The translations under genes and the position numbers were made by a program. Shown here one piece after another: positions 22,564 to 32,850 of a stretch of DNA of 64,000 nucleotides. Numbering within the stretch: position 1 is the first letter of the stretch; each line of letters starts with the position of its first letter. Under the pieces are notes generated by a model that worked only from the letters and a program-made list of their open reading frames with translations, searched no databases and was not told where the DNA came from. The DNA comes from Dioscorea cayenensis subsp. rotundata (Eukaryota > Streptophyta > Magnoliopsida > Dioscoreales > Dioscoreaceae). The stretch covers positions 8,789,552 to 8,853,551 of the forward strand of contig NC_052478.1 in assembly GCF_009730915.1 (NCBI RefSeq). Reading direction: 5' to 3'.

Positions 22564-24875
22564 ATGTCCGGCGACATTGCCGGCGCCGATCGATCCCCGG
22601 CTGCGCAATCACAGCCTCCGTGGACCGTGTCCCTTGCTCCCTTCGCCCCATGCGTTTCACCATCCCCTCGCCGCCTCTCTAGCTGTTTCAAAGAGCGAGG
22701 ACGGCCGGTGCTCTCCGCTAGGAGGCAGCTGGCTTGGGTTTCCTTGCAGGGACGGCTCATAGGCGGTGAGGAGGCAACTTCGGCGAAGGCTATTGGCGGA
22801 GGTTTAGACCCTGATGAAACCGTCGCTTGGGAGCTCTTCAGTCCGCTCCATAGGGTGCTCATCGTCGCCGTGATGGGCGTAGCCACCGCTGAGTCTAAGA
22901 GATCCAAGAAGATATCGCAGCTCCAGAGATCAGTCGATCTTAGGGTCAGTTGATGGCTTTATTATGTTTGATTTTCAATTCATTTTCTTGCGAATTGGAT
23001 GAATCTTTACTAAAATAAAATTTTGAGTTTCTAAATCTTTTTTCCCTTATGAAATATGAAGAAAAAAGGGGTGCAATTTTTTTTAGCTCTCATGTTTCAT
23101 TGAAATCTCTTTCTTTTAGTGTATTTAAATCTATTTTTTTTTAATACGGTGTTTGGTTTCTAAGTCTCAATTTCGTTGTGATATTTGGGGAAAAAATAGG
23201 TCTAAAATTTTCTCTCAGTGCTCTTGTTTCATTGACATTTTGTCTTTTTCATGTATTTTGCTTTACAATGAACAAATGGCTTGCAATCTGTGATGAAAAA
23301 AAAAAAAATCAAACTTCTCTCTATGGAATCGATTTTGGAAAGCAGAGAATTGCTTGGCTTTTTTATTTTTTGAAACAAAGAATTGCTTGGCTTTTAAGAG
23401 AAGAACTTTGTCATAGGATTTTTTTTTTTCTTAGCTGTATGTGTTTCAATATGATTCTTTTTCTGATTAGTGGGTTTAATTCATGGACTTTTTTGAATTC
23501 CCTTCTTAAACAGGATCAAGTGCTCCTAGGCATGCAACAAAAGCTTGATGATCTGTGTATGCAAATGAGTACTGCAGTGGATTGGCCAATGAAATCAAAC
23601 AACAAGATGCATTTTGAGAATGATGCGCCTTCTTGTCTAAAGTTACCAGAACTGAATCCTGAGAGTGGAATTACCCCACTCTTTAAGAATTCTTTGGATA
23701 AGCCAAAGGTATAAATGCTTTAATTTTGATTAGCTGCTTTCTTTCTCTTTTGTTTCTCTTTTTGTTAGTTTGTTTTCTAAGCTCTAGTTTCTATGTAAAG
23801 GAGGAGTGTGTGAGAGAATTTCGCAAAGATGAGATGTTTAAGAGCGCTCATGTCAATAGTGGCGAACAAGAGGAGCGTCGATTGTCTGATTTGTCTGATT
23901 TTTGTGCTAGTGTTACATCTTCTGTGGACATCCAGGTGGGAAGAAATTCATGAACTTGTTTACAATTCAATTGGCATTTGACTTGTATTATTGTTCTAAG
24001 ATGCCATAGTTTAATGTGACATTATTCTTAACTGCAATTCTTGGTTATGTTGCCTTTACATTTAAAATTGGACACAGTTGAGTACCCTCGCTGCAGAGCA
24101 AGATTATTTCAATCTTCGCCGGGAATGTGAAGAGAAGGATTCAACCATAAGAGAACTGAGTGCTGCCATCCATGCATCTGGTGTTGTTAGTTCCAAGGTG
24201 TGTAACTAGTTCTATTTCTTCAATTTCTATATTTTTTCTAAACTATCTCTTGATATGTTTCTTGTGCCCCAAAAAGAGAATTATGGAGTTGGAAGAGATC
24301 ATAAGAAGGAAAAACATGGTGATTAGTAAAATGAAGAAAGATATGCTTGCTCTAGAGCAACAGGTACTTTGTAAAGCTCTCATTTCTTCTTGTCCTCATG
24401 ATTTATATGTTTCTTGTTCTAAGAAACACACACACACTGAGTTTAATATTTAATGCAGGTTATTCAATTGACAAGGCTAAGAAGAAAGTCCTCCCCGACC
24501 TTATCAAACTCCAATGACCCCCCGCAGCTTCCATTCATGTCCAGTAATATTCTCTATGACATGAGCAGTACTAGTCCATCGTCTTCGGATTCAGATTCAC
24601 CTTCAGGGGGTATACTTCACTGCAGTGGTGTTGAAGAGAAAAGAACTCAGAGTCAACCATCAATGAAGATGAGTTCCTTTCGAAAATCAATTGATAAACC
24701 AATGAAGCAACAATGTCTTAGTCCTCTAAAAGAAAACCACATGAACCAGAACATTGAACTAAATGAGACATCTAGACCAGGACAGCTAGGCCCTTCCAGT
24801 GGAGACTTGAAAAGAATTCGTAGGCGTGCTATGCCGGAGTCAAGGACACCAATTTTACAAAGAAAATGGGTTTAA
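22564..24875 (+). CDS. Plant coiled-coil protein of unknown function (444 aa)
   Basis: Six exons join in phase 0: 22564-22944, 23514-23708, 23801-23935, 24078-24197, 24277-24363 and 24459-24875, all with GT..AG borders. The protein starts with a proline/serine-rich segment. Next come a short hydrophobic patch (LHRVLIVAVMGVA, about residues 100-112) and heptad-like helices (KRSKKISQLQRSVDLR, QVLLGMQQKLDDLCMQM). The central part is charged (YFNLRRECEEKDSTIREL; MELEEIIRRKNMVISKMKKD) and predicted to form coiled coils. The tail is serine-rich and basic, ending PILQRKWV. It resembles plant proteins labelled only myosin-heavy-chain-related; I do not know a function. The hydrophobic patch could be a membrane contact, which is inference. 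Conserved exon phases make it a real gene. Confidence 0.82.
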
Positions 24876-25694
24876 ATTCTAAATATCTACCTGGTAAACT
24901 TCTTATTTCTATAACTTCATGCATATAGTAACTTCACCCAAATTACATGTCACCATGCCAGCACATCCTTAATATTAGTGGTTATCCCCCATGACTACAC
25001 ATTTATATAATTTATGAACTCGTATCTGCTGTAAATCTAAGAACCAATGGCCTTGTTGCCTTTATATTTTTCATCCTATGGTCTTTTAACTCATAAATTT
25101 TTTGTTTTTTTCCCGTAATTCCAGCTTGATCATCCTCTAATGCTTAAAGTTGACATTTGATTTTCAGATGTTCGAATTTTGCTGGATGTATAAGAATGAA
25201 GGGGTGCATCATGCATGTGAAGAAGTAAATCTCGGAAGACTCAGAGCTAGGCTTTCAGGCATCTATGTATGTTACTATGTTTTCCCTCCTAGGAATTGCC
25301 TAGTTCCTGTATTAATACAATTAGCTTATTTGTTATGATATTTAATTTACATTTTATCTATACTTTTGTCAAATTGCTAAAATGAAGCCTAGTCATTTCT
25401 GTATGAACCAATGACTGTTTTAGCAATAACATGTGCCATTTGGACCAACTAGTGTTTGAAGGCTATACTTAACACTCACCGCAAACCATAGTCTTTTGTA
25501 TGTAATTATGAGGTTTTGAAGGGGCATATCTGGTAAAAGAACTATTGAAAGTAGCGTGCCTCGCGATCTGGTTTCTGGGAACAATTTGCTTGCTTGATTA
25601 CCAGAGAGAAAGAGAGGGAGAGAGGGGAGGAGGAGGTGAAGGGAGGGGAGGGAGTGCTTGGTTTAGGGTGCTCCGCGGCGAGAATAAGGGGAAG
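24876..25694 (+). promoter_or_regulatory. Intergenic region and RABA4 promoter/leader
   Basis: It first holds the 3' flank of the coiled-coil gene. A GA-rich leader (GAGAGAAAGAGAGGGAGAGA, about 25604-25623, then GGAGG repeats to 25655) precedes the Rab ATG, a common plant 5' UTR pattern. From 25545 the reading frame is open into the Rab start, so an upstream extension cannot be excluded from sequence alone. A short open frame at 25150 is not gene-like. Confidence 0.4.
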
Positions 25695-28042
25695 ATGACG
25701 AGCTCATATTCGGAGCTGAACCAGAGGATCGACTATGTCTTCAAGGTGGTGCTGATCGGGGACTCGGCCGTGGGGAAATCGCAGCTGCTCGCGAGGTTCT
25801 CGCGCAACGAGTTCAGCCTCGATTCCAAGGCCACCATCGGCGTTGAGTTCCAGACCAGGACCCTTGCCATCGACCAGAAGACCGTCAAGGCCCAGATCTG
25901 GGATACCGCCGGCCAGGAGAGGTTTGTTCTCCTCCTTTGCTTTATATTTTCTTGTTTTCTTCTGTCTTTTGATTGGTTCTTGTTGATTTTGTGGCTGGGT
26001 ATTGTGTTGTGATTGATCTGGTGTTTGGAGTTGGATAACTGGAGAAAGTTGGGATTTTTGTTGGTATTTGGATTGTCAAATGGTTTTAAATTTGGAATTC
26101 TGATAATTTGTTTGTATTTTGTTTGGATCAGGAGTTGGATGATTGTTCCTATGAACGTGAAAAGATTGGTTCTTTATTGAATTACTTTTATAACATAACG
26201 GTTTGCATTTTTTTTTTTTTAATCATGAGTAATTGGGTTTGGTTGGATTGGATATTTGGATGTGGAAAAAATGTTGACTTTTTATGAAATGATGATTTAA
26301 AAATTAAGCCAATGAGGTTTGAATCCTTTTGATCCCCTTTATTGAACTGTGCATCATTTTAATTTTGTTTTATATTGTTTTCTTACCCTACTTTTGTGAA
26401 TATTGGTTCATTTTTGTATTGGTTTGGTATATCAATATGGGAACTTCTCATTGTGCATAAAGTTTCAAATCTGTATCACTGTTGTAGTTTTATGATGTTT
26501 GCATTTGTTGTACTCTCTATTTTCTGGTGATTGTTGAGCAGTGTATTGAGAATAATAGCAGTGATGATATTGGGGTGCAAAGGATGGTTGATTTTGAAAA
26601 AGAGTTTATTGTGATAAAATTAAGCATTTGAATTTGATTGAAATCTGTGAAATTTGTTATTTTTCTGTGCTTAGACAATTTGCTGTAATGGTAGATTTTG
26701 AACAAGAATTTGAAGTATAACACAATTAACCATTTTCATTTGATTGTAAATTGTCAAATTTTCTGTGTTATATGCTCAGACAATTTGGAATTGTAGATTT
26801 TGAGAAAGGTTTCAAAATTTGATATAATTGACCATTTGTATTTGATTGAAATGTGTCAAATTTACTATGGTTGATTATGCACACTGAAAATCTACGGATG
26901 GGGTGGTAGCAAGTGGTGACCTAGTTCAACAATTAGGAGACAAGAGGCCAAAGAGTAGGGTCAAATAGAAGTGTTTTTGAGAGAATCCACTTTGTATTTT
27001 GTGAGCAATTGGTGTTCATCCTTTTGCCAATACTTTATATCAATACATCTCCAATTGGTGGAGTGGCGACATCATGATAAATTTTTGTACAATGATCCAT
27101 TGAAGTTATTGTAGTATATGGTAATGTTTTTTATGCTAATTAATGATTCATACCATTTTAAATAATTTAACATCAGTTTTCCGTTATGTCAAATATTGAA
27201 GTCATGTAATTTCTTTTTTGTATTTTAGATAAAACTTATGATAAGATTATTTTAACCTATTCACTATGGTTTGCTTGCTTTCAATACATTCAATGTGCCA
27301 TCGAAATAGAGGTAGTGACTTAACCAAGTGACTATGTGGCATCGTCTTGAGAGGGTCTTTAAAATTCTCAATTAATAATAGGGCACCAGAATTTATTGTG
27401 TGGATGAGGAGATAAAAAGATTTCATTGTCTTTGTTTCAAGGCTTGTGCATCTTCCTGTTTCCGATACCTCTATTTTTCTCTGCATTTGATTCAATTTTA
27501 GCAGGGCAATGTTTCAAGAGCGAGGAAATGAGTCTTCACTTTTCTTCTTAAGTTTCATATTGTCACTAACTGTTTGTTGTTTTCATGGCTTGGATGCTAG
27601 ATACCGTGCTGTTACAAGTGCATACTACAGAGGAGCGGTAGGAGCAATGCTCGTCTATGACATTACCAAGCGCCAGTCTTTCGATCATGTGGCAAGATGG
27701 CTAGACGAGCTACGAAGTCATGCTGACAAGAACATTGTCATTATGCTCATTGGCAACAAATCTGATCTAGGGACACTTCGAGCAGTCCCTACAGAAGATG
27801 CAAAGGAATTCGCGCAACGTGAAAACCTTTTCTTTATGGAGACGTCTGCGCTTGAGGCTACAAATGTCGAGACCGCCTTTATTACTGCACTTACTGAGAT
27901 CTACCGAATTATAAGCAAAAAATCTCTCATTGCCAACGGTGACCAAGATGGTAACTCCGGCGTTCCTAAGGGGACCAAGATTGTTGTCCCCCGTCAGGAA
28001 CCAACTGTTGCGGCCAGTTCCTCTTGTTGTATGTCGACATAA
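25695..28042 (+). CDS. RABA4: Rab GTPase, RABA4 (Rab11-like) class
   Basis: Two exons (25695-25921 and 27601-28042) encode 222 residues, the normal Rab size. The GTP-binding motifs are all intact: P-loop GDSAVGKS (22-29), switch I with T47 in [15 protein letters not shown] (70-75), NKSD (128-131) and SAL (158-160). The switch II flank [20 protein letters not shown] and [14 protein letters not shown], with [11 protein letters not shown], are typical of plant RABA4. The tail ends SSCCMST, giving two cysteines (218-219) for geranylgeranylation. Known RABA4 proteins act on trans-Golgi/recycling vesicles that deliver cell-wall material, for instance at root-hair and pollen tips. The intron, within the arginine codon after DTAGQE, is a conserved plant Rab11 position. 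The ATG at 25695 gives the usual N-terminus; an in-frame ATG at 25545 would add 50 residues unlike any Rab. Confidence 0.96.
26590..26895 (+). repeat. Three tandem ~102-bp units in the RABA4 intron
   Basis: Units at about 26590-26693, 26694-26795 and 26796-26895 each begin GATTTTGA. Each carries ATTTG/TTTGATTG and TGTCAAATTT-like phrases followed by CAGACAATTTG or a related sequence. Identity is moderate, so the expansion is old. It lies deep in the 1.7-kb intron, away from splice sites. Confidence 0.8.
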
Positions 28043-29830
28043 GCTTCTTCGCCGAGGTTTTGTCTGTTCAAAGTGGTGTTGTTGTTGTTGTTTTTTTTTT
28101 TGCATATATTTGTTTCATTGGATTTCAATTCTTCTGCATTTGAATTAAATTATATGTGATTGATTTAAAGAGCATTAAAGAGTAGAGATATGCAGTTAGG
28201 GCAAAAATAAGTTCAAGGTGAGTGTAGTTCGCTCACATGAATTTTGTAGTAATATTGAAAAAAAACTCTGTTGTTGTTTGTTGCTTACCTTGAGATATTC
28301 ACTGCATTTGCATAGGCTTTTATGTGTGTGTGTGTGTGTGTGTGTGTTTTACATACATACCCTTGCAAAAATCTGAATTACACATATATCCCCTTATAGT
28401 TTGTCAATATGAGATATGTATATGAGCCCGTGCAGGACAAGTAATATTTGCTTATTTAACTTTATAAATCATTTTTATTTATTTATATACCATTCGGACT
28501 TTTTTTTTGTGTAAAACAAAAATAAAAGAAGGGAATACAAATTAATATCAATCTATATTTTCATAAAATTTATAAAATGGTCTTTTTATAAACAAATAAA
28601 AAGGTATCATAAAGATACATAAGCAAACATGATCTTTTGCATTCTATTCTTTTGACCAAATCGTTTGTCGTGCGAGTACAATAATTATTTAGATACATTT
28701 TTTTTGACATAAATTAACATATAAATAATGATAACTCAAAATATAAAAAAGAAGCTTATACAAAAAAGTGTACCTGGCATATTAAATGTTTAAGTGACTA
28801 TATAATTATGTAGATCTTTAGGGTTTCGTAGATGATGAGAAATAAGAAAAATGGAGTTTGAGAGGGACAAATAGAATTAAGGTATATATATAGAGAGAGA
28901 GAGAGCAAATAGGGTGGTTGGATGTTATTATGTTGATCCAATGACTATACCGACATCCATAGATTTCAAATCTACATAAGTCAGGGTTCTTATATAAAAA
29001 GTAGAAGAATATTTTATATATTTGTGTCTATTTGTTTATGATAATAGATAATTAATTAGATTTTAGAATGTATTTATTTATTTATTTATTTGCATTTCTC
29101 AGCGCCCATTTAGGGTGTATATATAACTGTTGATTTTAGAGATAATATTAATCCTATTACAATAAGCTATTTTTTTCGCAAGTCAAAAATGTCTAATTTT
29201 AATATATATTTTTTATTTTTCGTCATGAAAATAAACATTTTGCTTATATATAATAACAATAAATTAGTCACAAATCTTATTTAAAAATGATTTTAAGTAG
29301 TTTTTAAAATCAACCCTAACATTAAAGATGACAGATTTTCAAATATTTTTAAAAAATTAACAATTATAGACAGTTTTTGAAATCTGCCTCCAAGATAAAC
29401 AAACAATTTTTAGAACCTATCCATAAAAGCACTTTAAATTACAGACATTTTTTATTAAAAAAAATACAAAATACTTACAAATTAAAGACCTATTTTAATA
29501 TCTACCAAAAAATAATCTATGTTTACATCACAAAAATAGATTTATTCAAGTATATTCCTATTTGATCCTTTAAACATCCATAAAGGGTAATTTTGTAATT
29601 TTATATATATAAAATTAATTTACTAAAAAAATTTGAAAAAAATAAGCAATCCATAATTAGCGGCTTTAATAATAAATAAATATTACAATTTTGGTACCCT
29701 AATTTTTTTTTAAAGTTTTCACATTAATAGCGCACGTGCATCCAATTGAGGTTAAAACTGTAATTTCATGTTGGCCGCCAGTAGTGAAAATTTGAAGTTT
29801 TGAAACTAGTTACCATTCCATCATCTATCA
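28043..29830. other. Intergenic, AT-rich, microsatellite-bearing
   Basis: Begins with the RABA4 3' UTR. A (TG)n run of about 12 units lies at 28324-28348 and a (GA)n run near 28890-28904. From 29100 to 29600 it is AT-rich with A-tract words and no gene. Short open frames here are not supported by content. Confidence 0.55.
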
Positions 29831-30066
29831 AGCCCTATAAAATTCGAAACCCTTGTTTCCATCTCGAATCTCAATGCAGTCCACCCGATCCCCATTTCCA
29901 CTCCAAGAACCCCAGCGCTCAAGAATCCGAGACGAAGAACCCCTGATCCGCAGGTAATTTGAGAAAATTTTCCCTAAAATCGCATGTCCTGTTTGTTTTT
30001 TCTTGATTTTCTAGCCTTTTTTTTGCGATTTTTTGATGGTTTTTGTGCGGATTTAGGTAGGAGACG
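29831..30066 (+). promoter_or_regulatory. TATA box, leader and 5' UTR intron of the POLYCHOME-like gene
   Basis: TATAAAA lies at 29836-29842, so transcription probably starts about 29865-29875. The leader has a clean intron: donor after CCGCAG at 29954 (GTAATTTG) and acceptor at 30056 (GATTTAG), a little upstream of the ATG at 30067. No clear E2F or MSA cell-cycle element is visible. Confidence 0.55.
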
Positions 30067-31513
30067 ATGCCGGAGTTGAAGGAATGGATGGTGAGGGTTG
30101 GGAAAGTGGAGGATGGCGTGTGGATGAGGAGGGGAGCAAGTCCTCGGTCGCCGATGGTGATCGCGGTGGATAACAAGGAGAACTTGCCCCCTTGGAGGAG
30201 TGCTCGTCGCCGGAGGAGCCCGCTTCCGGCCTGGTACCCTCGTACTCCGCTCAGGGACATCACCGTCATCGTTCGTGTAAGATCGTTGGTTCTTTATTTC
30301 CTTTTTCTTTTCTAGAGATCTGTGAATGTTTTTAGTGGATTCAAAAGTAAGTATCTTGGAAAAAAAATTTAATTTTTTGGATTATTTTTCTGCTGTTTTC
30401 TTTGAAATGCTTATAGGTCTGTATGTTTTTTTCTGGTTTTTAATGAATTTTAGGTTTATAATTCTAAATTATTGGACTTTTAGCGAAGTTTTTGTGCTCG
30501 TACTGCTGTTGTTCTTGATGGTTCTTTATATGTACCATTAGTGATTTAGAGTTTCTACTTTTGTGGTTATGTTTTGAGTGATGGCATGATAGATAAGGGA
30601 AGTTGTAGGCTTAATTGACCTGGATTTTCAGGAAAACAACCAGCGTTGTTAATGTGTGTTTTTGTGTGTGTGTGTGTGTGTGTGTTTTCCAGCTAATTTT
30701 GAGTATTTTCTTTGCCTTTTCAGTATACTTTTGAACAATGTTAATCTGTACAATGTAATGGTTGTGTTTCTTTTTATTATTTATCTGAATGACCGAAAGT
30801 GTAATGATTGATGCCTTGCATGTGCTTTGTAGAATAAAGACAAGATTCATGATTAGACATCAAAAAAGGAAATTTTTTTTTTCCTTAATGTGTTTGATTG
30901 GATGAAGAAATTAAATTTGATGAACGTGTGAAGCAGTTGAATCCCTTTGATTAATTTTTTATCTTTTCAGTTCATGCCATATATTTTTCTGAAAACCAAA
31001 AACACTGCCAATATCTCTCTGCTGTTTGTGCATTTAGAATCTTGGACTGAATTCTTTTGTTTGTTTACTTTAAATTTCAAGGCTTTGGAAAGGAGTAGAG
31101 CTCGCATGGAAGCAGCTGCAGCTGAGAGGAGGAGGCTTGGTATTGGGACTGAATCATCACCAAGGCTCTTACTCTCCCCAAGCCCTTTGCCTCCAGTATC
31201 CAGTCCTTCTGGTCAGACACCATCCACTCCACACCCAGCTTCTAATATTTCTGATTCTACTGCAACTACTAATACAACAGTCCTAGTTACCACAACTCCA
31301 CCCCCAGCTGATCAATCACTTGAGACCTTATCCCCTCCCCTGTCAGTGAAGCCCTCTGCTAAAACTCTGAATCCAATTGAAGCTGAAGAGAAGCTATGCA
31401 GGTCAATTGATGTGATTGAAAAGTCAGTGCTGAAGAACCTGAAGAAGACCAAAGAGCAAAACACTAGGAGGACAACCACTGCACGGAGGAACATTCTTCT
31501 GTCAATGCGCTGA
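30067..31513 (+). CDS. PYM: POLYCHOME/UVI4-OSD1-type APC/C inhibitor
   Basis: Two exons (30067-30276, 31082-31513) join in phase 0 for 213 residues. The family core is unmistakable: NKENLPPWR (residues 36-44, with KEN at 37-39), then SPLPAWYPRTPLRDIT (51-66, with RTPL at 59-62 as a destruction-box-like RxxL), then VRALERSRARMEAAA across the exon junction. The middle is proline- and serine-rich. The C-terminus has a helical stretch (IEAEEKLCRSIDVIEKSVL) and ends ILLSMR, the methionine-arginine tail of the family. Arabidopsis relatives (POLYCHOME/UVI4 and GIG1/OSD1) bind and inhibit the anaphase-promoting complex, controlling endoreduplication and meiotic exit. Because both paralogs share these motifs, the symbol means the family, not a particular ortholog. 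Nuclear location is inferred. Confidence 0.92.
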
Positions 31514-32850
31514 TTACTGAAACATTTCGTTTCAGCTGTGAAATTCTGGTTTAAAGACAGACACTCTTGTGGACCCACTGAATGAGCTCAATTCAGTTGA
31601 AGCTCACTGCTACTCTTTTTTTGCTGTCATCTCCTGCTTGGGGCTTAGTAGGGTTATGTAATTTGACTTCTGTAGTTCTGTGTACATATGCCATTGCTAC
31701 GAGTGGCTAGAGAGACTTTGGGGTTTCTCTATGGTTTTGGGAGATTAGAAGGGGTTAAGGTGCTGTGCGTGTCTACCCTAACGTACAATTCTTGTTGGCC
31801 ATGAAATTGTTTGTTGTCTCAAGAGATTTTTAGAGTGACTCTTTTTGAGTCCATAAGCTGTAACTTCGACATAGTGCACTGAAGCAGTGCTTAGTTTACG
31901 TAGTCTTAAGAAATGCATTTATTGCTTAAAGTCTAATTGTCTGTGTGTGTGTTTTTTTTATTATGGTCTCAGTTATTTGTTATTGTGCGTGTATTCTGGT
32001 TGCTTGGAAATTTATTTGTCTTTTTGTTTTATTGTCTTTAGTATATCAGTTATTTGTTAACGTGTACCTACCTGGAAATTGTTTTTAATTTGGAAATTTA
32101 TTGCTTATATTTTCTACCTTGTTTTTTCTTCAAGTTTAGCTTGGCATTTTTAAATATCCATCTAATAACTGGGGTTATGCACCTTTTTATAGGCTATCTA
32201 GTAATGATTTGTTAATTCTCTATTTGTGTATAGTTTTGCTTTTTTTTATTGGATTAGTGGTGAATTAATTTTATGTGTTTTATATCCGTTTGTCATTTTT
32301 TTTTTTGTTTTGTTTTTTTTGTTTTTTTTGTTTTTTATCAAATTTATACGTGCATTCTAGTTGTTATCATGCGTAAAAGGTTGCAACCAATCATGCATTT
32401 ATATACTACTTATTATAGTCTTGAATTTAAAAAATTTTGATCTATCGCAGCCAAAGGTTAGTTTTAACTAATATGAATTCTTCCCATGTTGTTTGATTAA
32501 TGACGAAAAAAAATAAAATAATTAAGCTCAAAGTGTTATTTCATAAAGTTTCTTTTATTTATTTTTTAAATCTACATTTTCTTATTTTATGATTTTTCAC
32601 CTAAAGAGTTTTCACTTACTCAACTCTACCAATATTGTTGGATCTAAACTTGAATAAAAAGATATGAAAGTCACTATATTAGGCAGCGGCCAACTAGTGC
32701 TTAAAATTTTATTAGAACATAATGAACATGATTTTAATCAACATACAAATGTTTTGTATGGCCCTTGACAGTATAACAATTTGTTTATCTCATGGACTAT
32801 ATTAATATAAAAATATTTAAGATCAACCAAAATATACAAGAACATACTAA
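31514..32850. other. 3' UTR and gene-free flank
   Basis: The 3' UTR of the POLYCHOME-like gene probably ends before 31970. A T-rich stretch with TTTTGTTTT repeats lies at about 32297-32335. No gene is recognised. Confidence 0.55.

Noticed and set aside
25150..25338. 62-codon open frame between the coiled-coil and Rab genes
   Set aside because: No homology recognised and no splice partner; it lies in the 3' flank.
27767..28148. Opposite-strand and third-frame ORFs over RABA4 exon 2
   Set aside because: Shadow frames of a conserved Rab coding exon.
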